From an uncultured Chlorobiota bacterium (GTDB taxonomy: Bacteria > Bacteroidota > Bacteroidia > Bacteroidales > JAADGE01), in the NCBI GenBank assembly GCA_947311125.1, contig CAMZKI010000014.1, forward strand, positions 1 to 9,207: a stretch of 9,207 nt of DNA. The letters run 5' to 3'. Below the pieces are notes generated by a model. It saw nothing but the letters and a program-made list of their open reading frames with translations, had not been told where the DNA came from and ran no database searches. Below, one piece after another: positions 1 through 6,420 of this stretch (within the stretch, counting starts at the first letter, position 1; each line of letters starts with the position of its first letter). The position numbers and the translations under genes were made by a program.

Positions 1-230
1 AAGTTTCAGTTTAGGAAACAAATATTTAATTTTGTCAATATTCTTACTGTCATTTCCGTAGAAATCGACTAACGAATCCGGGTCTAAAAATATTTACTTT
101 GTAAACGCAAAATTATTACTTAATGATTGAAAAAAAAATATATTTAGACCCGGATTCGTTAGTCGATTTCTACGGAAATGACAGTAAGAATATTGACAAA
201 ATTAAATCTTTGTTTCCTAAACTGAAACTT
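1..230. repeat. Long inverted repeat (95-bp arms, 40-nt loop) over the phoH 5' end
   Basis: Bases 1-95 are the reverse complement of 136-230, so base i pairs with base 231-i. I find two mismatches, 23/208 and 89/142. The right arm is phoH coding sequence, roughly codons 5 to 36, and the left arm is an antisense copy of it. The 40-nt loop (96-135) holds the phoH start codon. The left arm runs to the first base of the window, so the repeat may continue beyond it. The inner ends of the arms (90-95 and 136-141) are a six-base inverted match outside mismatch 89/142, as expected of a template-switch junction. A fold-back chimera at a contig end (amplification or assembly) is the simplest explanation. 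A true chromosomal inverted duplication is possible. The pairing is seen directly; the cause is inferred. Confidence 0.95.
94..122 (+). promoter_or_regulatory. Possible short leader and promoter of phoH
   Basis: TTACTTTG at 94-101 matches the Bacteroidota -7 consensus TAnnTTTG at five of six fixed positions and would place a start site near base 108. The small dyad TTTAC-ttt-GTAAA (93-105) overlaps it. No Shine-Dalgarno sequence precedes the ATG at 123, which is common in this phylum. An in-frame TAA at 102-104 closes the frame upstream. The -33 region would fall in the inverted copy (1-95), which may not be native, so this is a weak call. Confidence 0.25.
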
Positions 231-1058
231 ATTTTCAGAGGTGATGAAATAAGAGTTTCGGGAGAGAAAAACGAAGTAGAGGAGTTTAATTCTTTTACGG
301 AGAATCTCAAATTACGTTTAGAAAAATATAACAGCTTAAGCGTTAAAGAAATAACTCTTATTTTTGAAAAAAAAATAGAACCTGTTTCGAAATCTGAAAA
401 CATTATAATATACGGAAATAACGGAAAGCCGGTTTTCCCGCGTTCTGAAAATCAGAGAATTTTCGTTAATTTATACAACAAGAAAGACCTTATTTTTGCA
501 GTAGGACCGGCAGGAACCGGAAAAACATATTTGGCAATTGCCTTAGCTGTAAGAGCATTAAAAAACAATGAGGTAAAACGAATTATTTTAAGTCGCCCTG
601 CTGTTGAAGCAGGTGAAAATCTGGGTTTTTTGCCGGGAGATTTAAAAGACAAATTAGACCCCTATTTACAGGCACTTTACGATGCTTTGCTTGATATTTT
701 ACCCGGAAATAAATTAACAAAATTAATTGAACAAGGCATTATACAAATTGCTCCGTTAGCATATATGCGAGGCAGAACTTTGAGTGATGCGGTAGTTGTT
801 CTTGACGAAGCTCAGAATACAAGCGTTCCGCAATTAAAGATGTTTTTAACACGAATGGGTGAAAATTCTAAATTTATTGTAACCGGCGATATGACACAAA
901 TTGATTTGCCCAAGAAAACAAATTCGGGTTTAATAAAAGTTTATAAAATTTTGAAAGGCATAGAAGGTATCGGTTTTGTGGATTTTAAAAAAGATGATAT
1001 TGTAAGACACCGACTTGTAGCCCCTATTGTGGAGGCATTTGAAAGGGAACAGGATTAG
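123..1058 (+). CDS. phoH: PhoH-like ATPase (YbeZ/PhoL type)
   Basis: This is a 311-residue cytoplasmic P-loop NTPase of the PhoH family. Residues 1 to about 85 look like the N-terminal KH-like RNA-binding region of the YbeZ/PhoL branch. The ATPase core follows, with Walker A GPAGTGKT (128-135), the conserved SRPAVEAGE segment (157-165), Walker B VVVLDEAQN (224-232), TGD (254-256) and a basic RHR near 295-297. Length is usual for the family. YbeZ proteins are linked to YbeY and to ribosomal RNA processing or maturation. The name PhoH comes from phosphate regulation in E. coli, which need not apply here, and no ybeY is visible. The ATG at 123 is the only good start, because the frame closes at a TAA at 102-104. 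The gene converges on recN with 17 nt between the stops. Its first codons form the right arm of the inverted repeat at the window edge, but the reading frame is intact. Confidence 0.93.
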   Translation: MIEKKIYLDPDSLVDFYGNDSKNIDKIKSLFPKLKLIFRGDEIRVSGEKNEVEEFNSFTENLKLRLEKYNSLSVKEITLIFEKKIEPVSKSENIIIYGNNGKPVFPRSENQRIFVNLYNKKDLIFAVGPAGTGKTYLAIALAVRALKNNEVKRIILSRPAVEAGENLGFLPGDLKDKLDPYLQALYDALLDILPGNKLTKLIEQGIIQIAPLAYMRGRTLSDAVVVLDEAQNTSVPQLKMFLTRMGENSKFIVTGDMTQIDLPKKTNSGLIKVYKILKGIEGIGFVDFKKDDIVRHRLVAPIVEAFEREQD

Positions 1059-1064
1059 TTTTTC

Positions 1065-1082
1065 GAAATAAGAGTTTATTTC
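1065..1082. terminator. AT-rich hairpin between convergent phoH and recN
   Basis: GAAATAA (1065-1071), loop GAGT and TTATTTC (1076-1082) form a 7-bp perfect stem. It fills most of the 17-nt gap and includes the recN stop codon. The palindrome TTTCGAAA (1061-1068) overlaps it. The stem is AT-rich and neither strand has a proper U-tract after it, so it is at best a weak bidirectional terminator. It is simply the only secondary structure in the gap. Confidence 0.2.
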
Positions 1083-2728
1083 AAAAGTTCCTCTGCATTT
1101 CTGATTGCGGCATCGGTTATGTTTTCGCCGCTGAGCATTATTGCCAGTTCTTTTATGCGCTCGCCTTTATTCAGTTTTTTTATATCTGTTCGAGTATCAA
1201 ATTCGTCTTCAATTTTATAAACTTTAAAATGGAAATCGGCTTTTGCTGCAACCTGCGGGAGGTGAGTTATGCTTATAACCTGCATATTTTCTGCCATTTC
1301 TTTCATTATTCGTCCTATTTTCTCGGCTGTTTCGCCGGAAACACCGGTATCAACCTCATCAAAAATTATTACCGGCAGAGCTGCCGAATCGGCAATTACA
1401 GATTTAATAGTCAACATAAGGCGGGAAATTTCGCCTCCTGATGCTATCAGGGATATGTCTCCGGGCTCGGAGTGTTTATTTGCCGAAAACAAAAAGTTTA
1501 TTTTATCTTTTCCTGTTTCGGTATAATTTTCTGTTATTTCGTGCTTAATTATGAATTTTGCCGAAGGCATTCCCAAGCGTATCAAAACCGACTTTATTTG
1601 TTCTTCGGATTTTTTTGCCGCTTCTCTCCTGCCCTTCGACAGTTTTTCGGAATATTCCGATATTTTTTTTTCGGCATCTTCAAGTTCTTTCTTTTTTTCT
1701 GTTATCTGCAAATCAAACGATGTAATATCATCTAATTTTGCCTGTAATTCTTGCTGTATTTTTATTAAATCTTCAACAGAATCAACTTTGTGTTTTGCCT
1801 GCAGAGAATAAATTGTATCAATTCTTTCTTTCAGATATTCATATCTTTCCGGATTATATTCAATATCTTCGGATAAAATTTCCAGTTCGCCGGCAATATC
1901 CTGAATTTCTATTTTAACGCTTTCTAATCTTTCTGTCAGATTTTTTGCTTTGTCGTAATATTTTAAAATTTGCTTTAAAGCAAATAAACTGTTTCGTAAT
2001 TTTTCTGCAGCACCGTTTTCTTCATCCGAAAGCAGCGAAAATGATAAAGATAAATTTTCGGCAATTTCCTCTGCGTGACTAAGTTCCTGCAACTCGTTTT
2101 CCGCTTCTGTCTGTTCTCCGGGTTTTAATTTTGCCTGTTCTAACTCATCGAACTGAAACTGCAGGAAGTCATAGTCTTTTTTTTCTTTTTCTGCTCTTTC
2201 AATCAGGTCGTTATATTCTTTTTTTATTTTCAGCCAATTATGATATTGTTTTTTATATGATGACAACTCCGGTGCAGATTTTGCGAAAGCATCAACAACA
2301 TTAAGCTGAAAAATATTATCGTTCAGATTCAAGTTTTGGTGTTGCGAATGAATATCAATAAGTTGCAGACTTAATTCTTTCAAAACATTAAGATTTACGG
2401 GAACGTCATTAACAAATGCTCGGGAACGACCGCTCGGCATAATTTCTCTTCTGATAAGCGTTATCTCATCATAATCAATATCGTTTTTATCAAAAAAAAC
2501 TTTTAAAGAGTAGCGTTGAATATCAAAAACGGCTTCGACAACGCATTTTTTTTCTTTATTTTTCAGAACATTGGTTTCGGCACGATTACCGAGAATAAGA
2601 GATAAAGCACCTATAAGTATTGATTTTCCGGCTCCGGTTTCTCCCGTAATAACGGAATATCCGGGTTCAAAATCGATATCAAGATTCTCTATTAATGCGT
2701 AATTTTGTATTGAGATATGTTTCAGCAC
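1076..2728 (-). CDS. recN: DNA repair protein RecN
   Basis: RecN is an SMC-like ATPase that acts at DNA double-strand breaks, helping hold and align broken ends for RecA-dependent repair. The 550-residue product is full length. It has the N-terminal half-ATPase with Walker A GETGAGKS (29-36), a long charged, coiled-coil-like middle (about 155-390), and the C-terminal half with signature ASGGEISRLM (429-438), Walker B VIIFDEVDTG (453-462) and THLPQ (488-492). The start codon is GTG at 2728. The only in-frame sequence upstream is five codons back to a TAA with no ATG, and the product then begins with the typical LKHISIQNYALIENL. It is the last gene of the minus-strand block, 41 nt after the ABC exporter, and converges on phoH. 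Regulation may be by read-through or by the TAnnTTTG element at 2739-2746. No SOS operator is recognisable in the gap. Confidence 0.96.
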   Translation of the reverse strand: MLKHISIQNYALIENLDIDFEPGYSVITGETGAGKSILIGALSLILGNRAETNVLKNKEKKCVVEAVFDIQRYSLKVFFDKNDIDYDEITLIRREIMPSGRSRAFVNDVPVNLNVLKELSLQLIDIHSQHQNLNLNDNIFQLNVVDAFAKSAPELSSYKKQYHNWLKIKKEYNDLIERAEKEKKDYDFLQFQFDELEQAKLKPGEQTEAENELQELSHAEEIAENLSLSFSLLSDEENGAAEKLRNSLFALKQILKYYDKAKNLTERLESVKIEIQDIAGELEILSEDIEYNPERYEYLKERIDTIYSLQAKHKVDSVEDLIKIQQELQAKLDDITSFDLQITEKKKELEDAEKKISEYSEKLSKGRREAAKKSEEQIKSVLIRLGMPSAKFIIKHEITENYTETGKDKINFLFSANKHSEPGDISLIASGGEISRLMLTIKSVIADSAALPVIIFDEVDTGVSGETAEKIGRIMKEMAENMQVISITHLPQVAAKADFHFKVYKIEDEFDTRTDIKKLNKGERIKELAIMLSGENITDAAIRNAEELLK

Positions 2729-2738
2729 TTTTTTCCGG

Positions 2739-2746
2739 CAAAAATA
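2739..2746 (-). promoter_or_regulatory. Candidate recN -7 element (TATTTTTG)
   Basis: On the minus strand TATTTTTG fits the Bacteroidota -7 consensus TAnnTTTG exactly and lies in the 41-nt gap between the ABC exporter and recN. A start site about seven bases downstream would fall almost at the GTG start, giving a nearly leaderless message. I see no good -33 TTG at the right distance, and this motif is frequent by chance in AT-rich DNA, so confidence is low. Confidence 0.25.
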
Positions 2747-2769
2747 TTAATTTGATTTAAATTTTATTT

Positions 2770-4587
2770 CTAAAATATTTGCAAGTCGTATAATTTTTTA
2801 TAGTTCCCGTTTAATTTTATGAGCTCTTCGTGTGTTCCTCTTTCCGTAATTTCTCCTTTTTGCAGTACGCATATTAAATCGGCATTTTTAACGGTTGACA
2901 GCCTGTGAGCAATTACAAAAGATGTTCTGTTTTGCATTAATTTATCCAAAGCATCCTGCACTGCTCTTTCCGATTCGGTATCTAAAGAAGATGTTGCTTC
3001 ATCGAGAATCATTATCGGCGGATTTTTGAGGACCGCCCGAGCTATGCTCAAGCGTTGTCTTTGTCCGCCGGAAAGTTTTATCCCTCCGTCTCCTATGTTT
3101 GTGTCGTATCCTTTTTCCGTTTGCATTATAAAATCATGAGCATTTGCAATTTTTGCAGCTTCCTTAATTTTATCTTCGGGAACATCTTCGGTTCCGAAAG
3201 CGATATTGTTCCTGATTGTATCATTAAATAAAACGGGGTCTTGATTTACGTTACCCATTAAGTTTCTTAAGCTTTTTATTTTTAGGTCTTTAATATTTTT
3301 ACCGTCAATTTTTATTTCTCCTTCGGTAACATCATAAAATCGAGGTATCAAGTCAACCATGGTTGATTTTCCGGAACCTGACTGCCCTACCAATGCAACT
3401 GTTTGACCTTTTTTAACTTCAAGATTAATATTTTTAAGGACAAAGGTATTTTCGTAAGCAAAAGAAACATTTAGAAATTCTATTTTTTTTTCAAAAGTTT
3501 TAATTTCCTCTGCATTTTTTTTCTCTGTTATATTGTTCTCGGCATTTAAAATAATATTTATCCTGTCTATTGATGCGGCTCCTTTTTGAACATTGTAAAT
3601 TGCCGTAGAAAAGGCTTTAGCAGGATTTATAATTTGAGAAAACACGGCTATATAGCCGATAAATGCTTCGGGAGACAGAGAGCTTTGGTTGTTTAAAACC
3701 AAAGAACCGCCGTAATACATAATTCCGGTAATCATCAAAACACCCAAAAATTCACTCATCGGAGATGCGAGATAGTTTTTTCGGTAAACCTTATTCATTG
3801 TATTGTTGTAATCTTCGTTAAAAGCGATAAAGTTTTTAAGAACAAAGTTTTCTGCAGTAAAAGCTTTTATAATTCTTAAACCGGAAAGAGTTTCTTCTAT
3901 TTTGGAAAGCAAAGTTCCCATTTGGTCTTGTGCTTTTCGGGACATTCTTTTTAATGACCTTCCTATTGTGCCGATAATTATTCCGCTTACGGGTATAAGA
4001 ATAAGAACGAACAGTGTCAGTTGCGGACTCATAATTATAAGTGTCGCAAGGTAAACAATGATTGTCAATGGGTTACGTATAAGCATTTCGACAGAAGTCA
4101 TTATTGTCCATTCGATTTCTTTCAGGTCGTTGGTCATTTTGCTCATTATATCGCCTTTTTTTTCTTCTGAAAAATATGAGAAAGGCAAATCGAGAATTTT
4201 TTTGTAAATTTTATTTCGCATATCTCTTATAACACCGTTTCGGACGGGTACCATCACGAATTTTGAGAAGTAGAAAAGTATATTTTTCAGCAGTATCATA
4301 ATAACTACAAATCCGCTTACTATAAGAAGGGCTTCTTTTTTTCCGTATATTTCTATAATCTGACCGAGGTAGTAATTTACAAATTCATTAAATGTGTTTC
4401 CTGAAAAAGAGAATTCCGGTTTAACCGTAACAACTTCTTCCTGCCCGAATAAAACGCGAAGGAACGGGATTATCATCAATAAAGAGAAAACGGAGAAAAT
4501 TATTTGAAAAATATTCAGAATAAAGTTAAGAACGATATTCAGATAATACGGTTTAACGTAAACTAATATTTTTTTCAGTTTTTTCAC
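2770..4587 (-). CDS. ABC exporter, MsbA-like half transporter (membrane and ATPase domains fused)
   Basis: The 605-residue product has a membrane domain followed by an ATPase domain and would work as an inner-membrane homodimer. Hydrophobic segments at about 17-45, 85-110, 168-187, 190-210, 280-297 and 308-325 suit a type IV ABC exporter with six helices. The ATPase domain has an A-loop tyrosine (378), Walker A GQSGSGKS (401-408), Q-loop Q449, signature LSGGQ (505-509), Walker B IMILDE (525-530) and switch H561, so it should be active. The nearest family is MsbA and lipid or multidrug exporters; substrate cannot be read from sequence. Its position after a glycosyltransferase and a sulfotransferase suggests a lipid-linked glycan or other surface lipid, which is inference. 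The start is GTG at 4587, 9 nt after the glycosyltransferase stop and in the same frame. No ATG precedes it. Translational coupling is likely. Confidence 0.92.
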   Translation of the reverse strand: MKKLKKILVYVKPYYLNIVLNFILNIFQIIFSVFSLLMIIPFLRVLFGQEEVVTVKPEFSFSGNTFNEFVNYYLGQIIEIYGKKEALLIVSGFVVIMILLKNILFYFSKFVMVPVRNGVIRDMRNKIYKKILDLPFSYFSEEKKGDIMSKMTNDLKEIEWTIMTSVEMLIRNPLTIIVYLATLIIMSPQLTLFVLILIPVSGIIIGTIGRSLKRMSRKAQDQMGTLLSKIEETLSGLRIIKAFTAENFVLKNFIAFNEDYNNTMNKVYRKNYLASPMSEFLGVLMITGIMYYGGSLVLNNQSSLSPEAFIGYIAVFSQIINPAKAFSTAIYNVQKGAASIDRINIILNAENNITEKKNAEEIKTFEKKIEFLNVSFAYENTFVLKNINLEVKKGQTVALVGQSGSGKSTMVDLIPRFYDVTEGEIKIDGKNIKDLKIKSLRNLMGNVNQDPVLFNDTIRNNIAFGTEDVPEDKIKEAAKIANAHDFIMQTEKGYDTNIGDGGIKLSGGQRQRLSIARAVLKNPPIMILDEATSSLDTESERAVQDALDKLMQNRTSFVIAHRLSTVKNADLICVLQKGEITERGTHEELIKLNGNYKKLYDLQIF

Positions 4588-4596
4588 GGCGATATT

Positions 4597-5553
4597 TTAA
4601 AATTCTTTTGCTGTTATGTTCCAATTTGAATAGCCGAAAAGCTGTTTTCCTCCGAATATTTTTTTGGAAATAAAGGTGAGTATCCTGCTTTTCAGTTTTT
4701 CATGTTTCATTTTTTTTCTGTTCGGTTTATATTTTTTATCAAAATTAAGTTGATGTTCCCAGTTAAATGTTTTTATTTTTTCTTCCATCACTTTCGGGTG
4801 AGTTCCTGTAAAGACAGGAAGTTTTGACATATTTCCGTAATCAAACCAATCGCTTTTTTGTTCGTATTCTTTTTCAACTTTTTCTTTTCCTTTATGTATA
4901 GCAGCTAAAGATTTTGTTTTTTTCTGCATATATTCGGGCGGACGCACCCAGCCGTAATGATAAATGTAAGCATCTATTTCAACTACGTTAAGCGGAAATG
5001 TTCCGTTTTTTTGCCTGTAATTTTTCCCGTCAAAATTCGGAACTCTTTTAAACGACTGTGCCGAGCGAAATGAGTAAATATCGGGGTTATTTCTTATCAG
5101 CCTGATTTCTTTAGGGTACCATCCGTGAAAATCTATGTAATGATTATAGTCGCCGTAAAAATGTTTGTATTGAAACAGGAATCCTTCGACTTTTTCATTA
5201 TCGAGGTATTTTTTGCAGGCATTAACTATTTTATCAAGGTATTTTTCGTGTATTACCTCATCTGCCTGTAAGTGCAACAGCCAATCGCCGGTACAAGCAT
5301 CTTTTGCTATATTTGTCTGTCTTGCATTTTCAGTTCCGTCCGGGTATGTTTCAATATCCCAAACCGTGTGAATTATTTTTATTTTAGGTGAATTAATCTG
5401 CTTAATTATTTCCTCTGTATTATCGTCTTCGTCACTGTCGCCGAGGGCTATAATAAATTCATCTACAATCGGCAAAATTGATTCTATTGATTCGCGTATC
5501 GGATAATATAATTTCGATACATTTTTGCCCATTGTAAATCCGCTTATTTTCAT
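4597..5553 (-). CDS. Glycosyltransferase, family 2-like (GT-A fold)
   Basis: The 318-residue protein probably transfers a sugar from a nucleotide donor to a cell-surface or lipid-linked acceptor at the cytoplasmic face of the membrane. The N-terminus resembles small GT2-type enzymes: strand KISGFTMGKN, then VDEFIIALGDSDEDDN (30-45), then GDWLLHLQADEV (89-100). QADE (96-99) takes the place of the usual DxD metal-binding motif, with D98 and E99 kept. HYGWVRPPEYM (199-209) is a motif I associate with this subgroup. No membrane-spanning segment is evident, but the basic C-terminal end (about 283-301) could bind membrane. The start is ATG at 5553, 11 nt after the sulfotransferase stop, with no Shine-Dalgarno sequence. 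The donor and acceptor are unknown. Membership of the GT-A superfamily is likely; the exact family is less sure. Confidence 0.82.
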   Translation of the reverse strand: MKISGFTMGKNVSKLYYPIRESIESILPIVDEFIIALGDSDEDDNTEEIIKQINSPKIKIIHTVWDIETYPDGTENARQTNIAKDACTGDWLLHLQADEVIHEKYLDKIVNACKKYLDNEKVEGFLFQYKHFYGDYNHYIDFHGWYPKEIRLIRNNPDIYSFRSAQSFKRVPNFDGKNYRQKNGTFPLNVVEIDAYIYHYGWVRPPEYMQKKTKSLAAIHKGKEKVEKEYEQKSDWFDYGNMSKLPVFTGTHPKVMEEKIKTFNWEHQLNFDKKYKPNRKKMKHEKLKSRILTFISKKIFGGKQLFGYSNWNITAKEF

Positions 5554-5564
5554 ATGTTTTTTGT

Positions 5565-6404
5565 TTATAATGCCGAAATTCTTTCTGCAATTTTTTTACA
5601 GTTATTCCAATCTTCTTTATAAAATTCTTTATAAGTTTCTAAATCTGTTTCCGGAATTAAGTTTTTCTCCGATTTTACATAAGCTATCTTTGCAAGATAT
5701 AAAAATAAGTGTAAAATAAGCCATCTGAGGCGAAATTTAAGCCAAGAAACCTTTCCTTCAGAAAATTCCGGAGGTTCTTTTTTATAAAATTTTCGAGTAA
5801 TGTTACGAACAAATAAAAGTTGCCTGTCGGAATAAGATTTATGCTTAGGTTTTAAATCTATTTCTTCTTTTTTGTATTCGGTTACGGTATAATCTGCGAT
5901 TTTTTGTAAAACTTTATGAGGATTTTCTTTAAATTCTTCATAAAATAAAATTAAAGGCTTATTAACAAAATGTGTTTCCAGAAATTTTAACTTCGGAATA
6001 AAGAAAGCATCTTCAATTTTCCAAACACCTTTATCTTTTTCAATATCTATAAATTTTCTAAAAGAGCGAGAACCTCCGTTTTTTACGTATCTGCGATATT
6101 GAGAAGCAATCCATTTTTCATTTGACCGCAATACCATAATGATTTTTGCATCAGGATATTTTCTCGCAATTTTTAAGGTTTCATTAAAAAATTGCCTGTC
6201 AAATTCGCGAGAGAACAGCAATTTGTCTTCTTTTACCGATGATATAATTTCATTATACTTATAAAATTCGGAAGTATGTATGTATTTTATGCCTTTTAAT
6301 TTGTGAAAAAATTTATTTTGCAGATAGGTTGAACCTGTTTTTGCCAAGCCTATATGAAAATATAATTCTTTGAGATTTTTTGTCGGCTGATTTTTCTCTT
6401 TCAC
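5565..6404 (-). CDS. Sulfotransferase-like protein (PAPS-dependent fold)
   Basis: The 279-residue product has the two signatures of the sulfotransferase P-loop fold. The first is HIGLAKTGSTYLQ (17-29), a 5'-phosphosulfate-binding loop with K22 and S25/T26. The second is IIMVLRSNEKWIASQYRRYV (88-107), where R93 and S101 fit the 3'-phosphate-binding site. Such enzymes move sulfate from PAPS to hydroxyls on carbohydrates or other acceptors. A hydrophobic stretch near 226-243 could be a core helix or membrane contact. No signal peptide is seen, so it should be cytosolic. The start is GTG at 6404: an in-frame TAA lies two codons upstream and no ATG comes before residue 89. It sits 16 nt after lysS and 11 nt before the glycosyltransferase. 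The acceptor is unknown; a glycan made by the neighbouring transferase is a guess. Confidence 0.8.
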   Translation of the reverse strand: MKEKNQPTKNLKELYFHIGLAKTGSTYLQNKFFHKLKGIKYIHTSEFYKYNEIISSVKEDKLLFSREFDRQFFNETLKIARKYPDAKIIMVLRSNEKWIASQYRRYVKNGGSRSFRKFIDIEKDKGVWKIEDAFFIPKLKFLETHFVNKPLILFYEEFKENPHKVLQKIADYTVTEYKKEEIDLKPKHKSYSDRQLLFVRNITRKFYKKEPPEFSEGKVSWLKFRLRWLILHLFLYLAKIAYVKSEKNLIPETDLETYKEFYKEDWNNCKKIAERISAL

Positions 6405-6420
6405 TTTTTAAAACAAAATA

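Noticed and set aside
1229..1811. Plus-strand open frames opposite recN
   Set aside because: They are antisense shadows of a strongly conserved gene, with low-complexity products and no start signals.
3683..3704. Perfect 8-bp stem, CTTTGGTT/AACCAAAG, with a 6-nt loop
   Set aside because: It lies inside the ABC exporter coding sequence with no U-tract and is explained by codons for LVLNN. Probably chance.
4803..4820. Perfect 7-bp hairpin, TTCCTGT/ACAGGAA, with a 4-nt loop
   Set aside because: It is internal to the glycosyltransferase coding sequence with no terminator-like tail on the coding strand, and the protein is uninterrupted.
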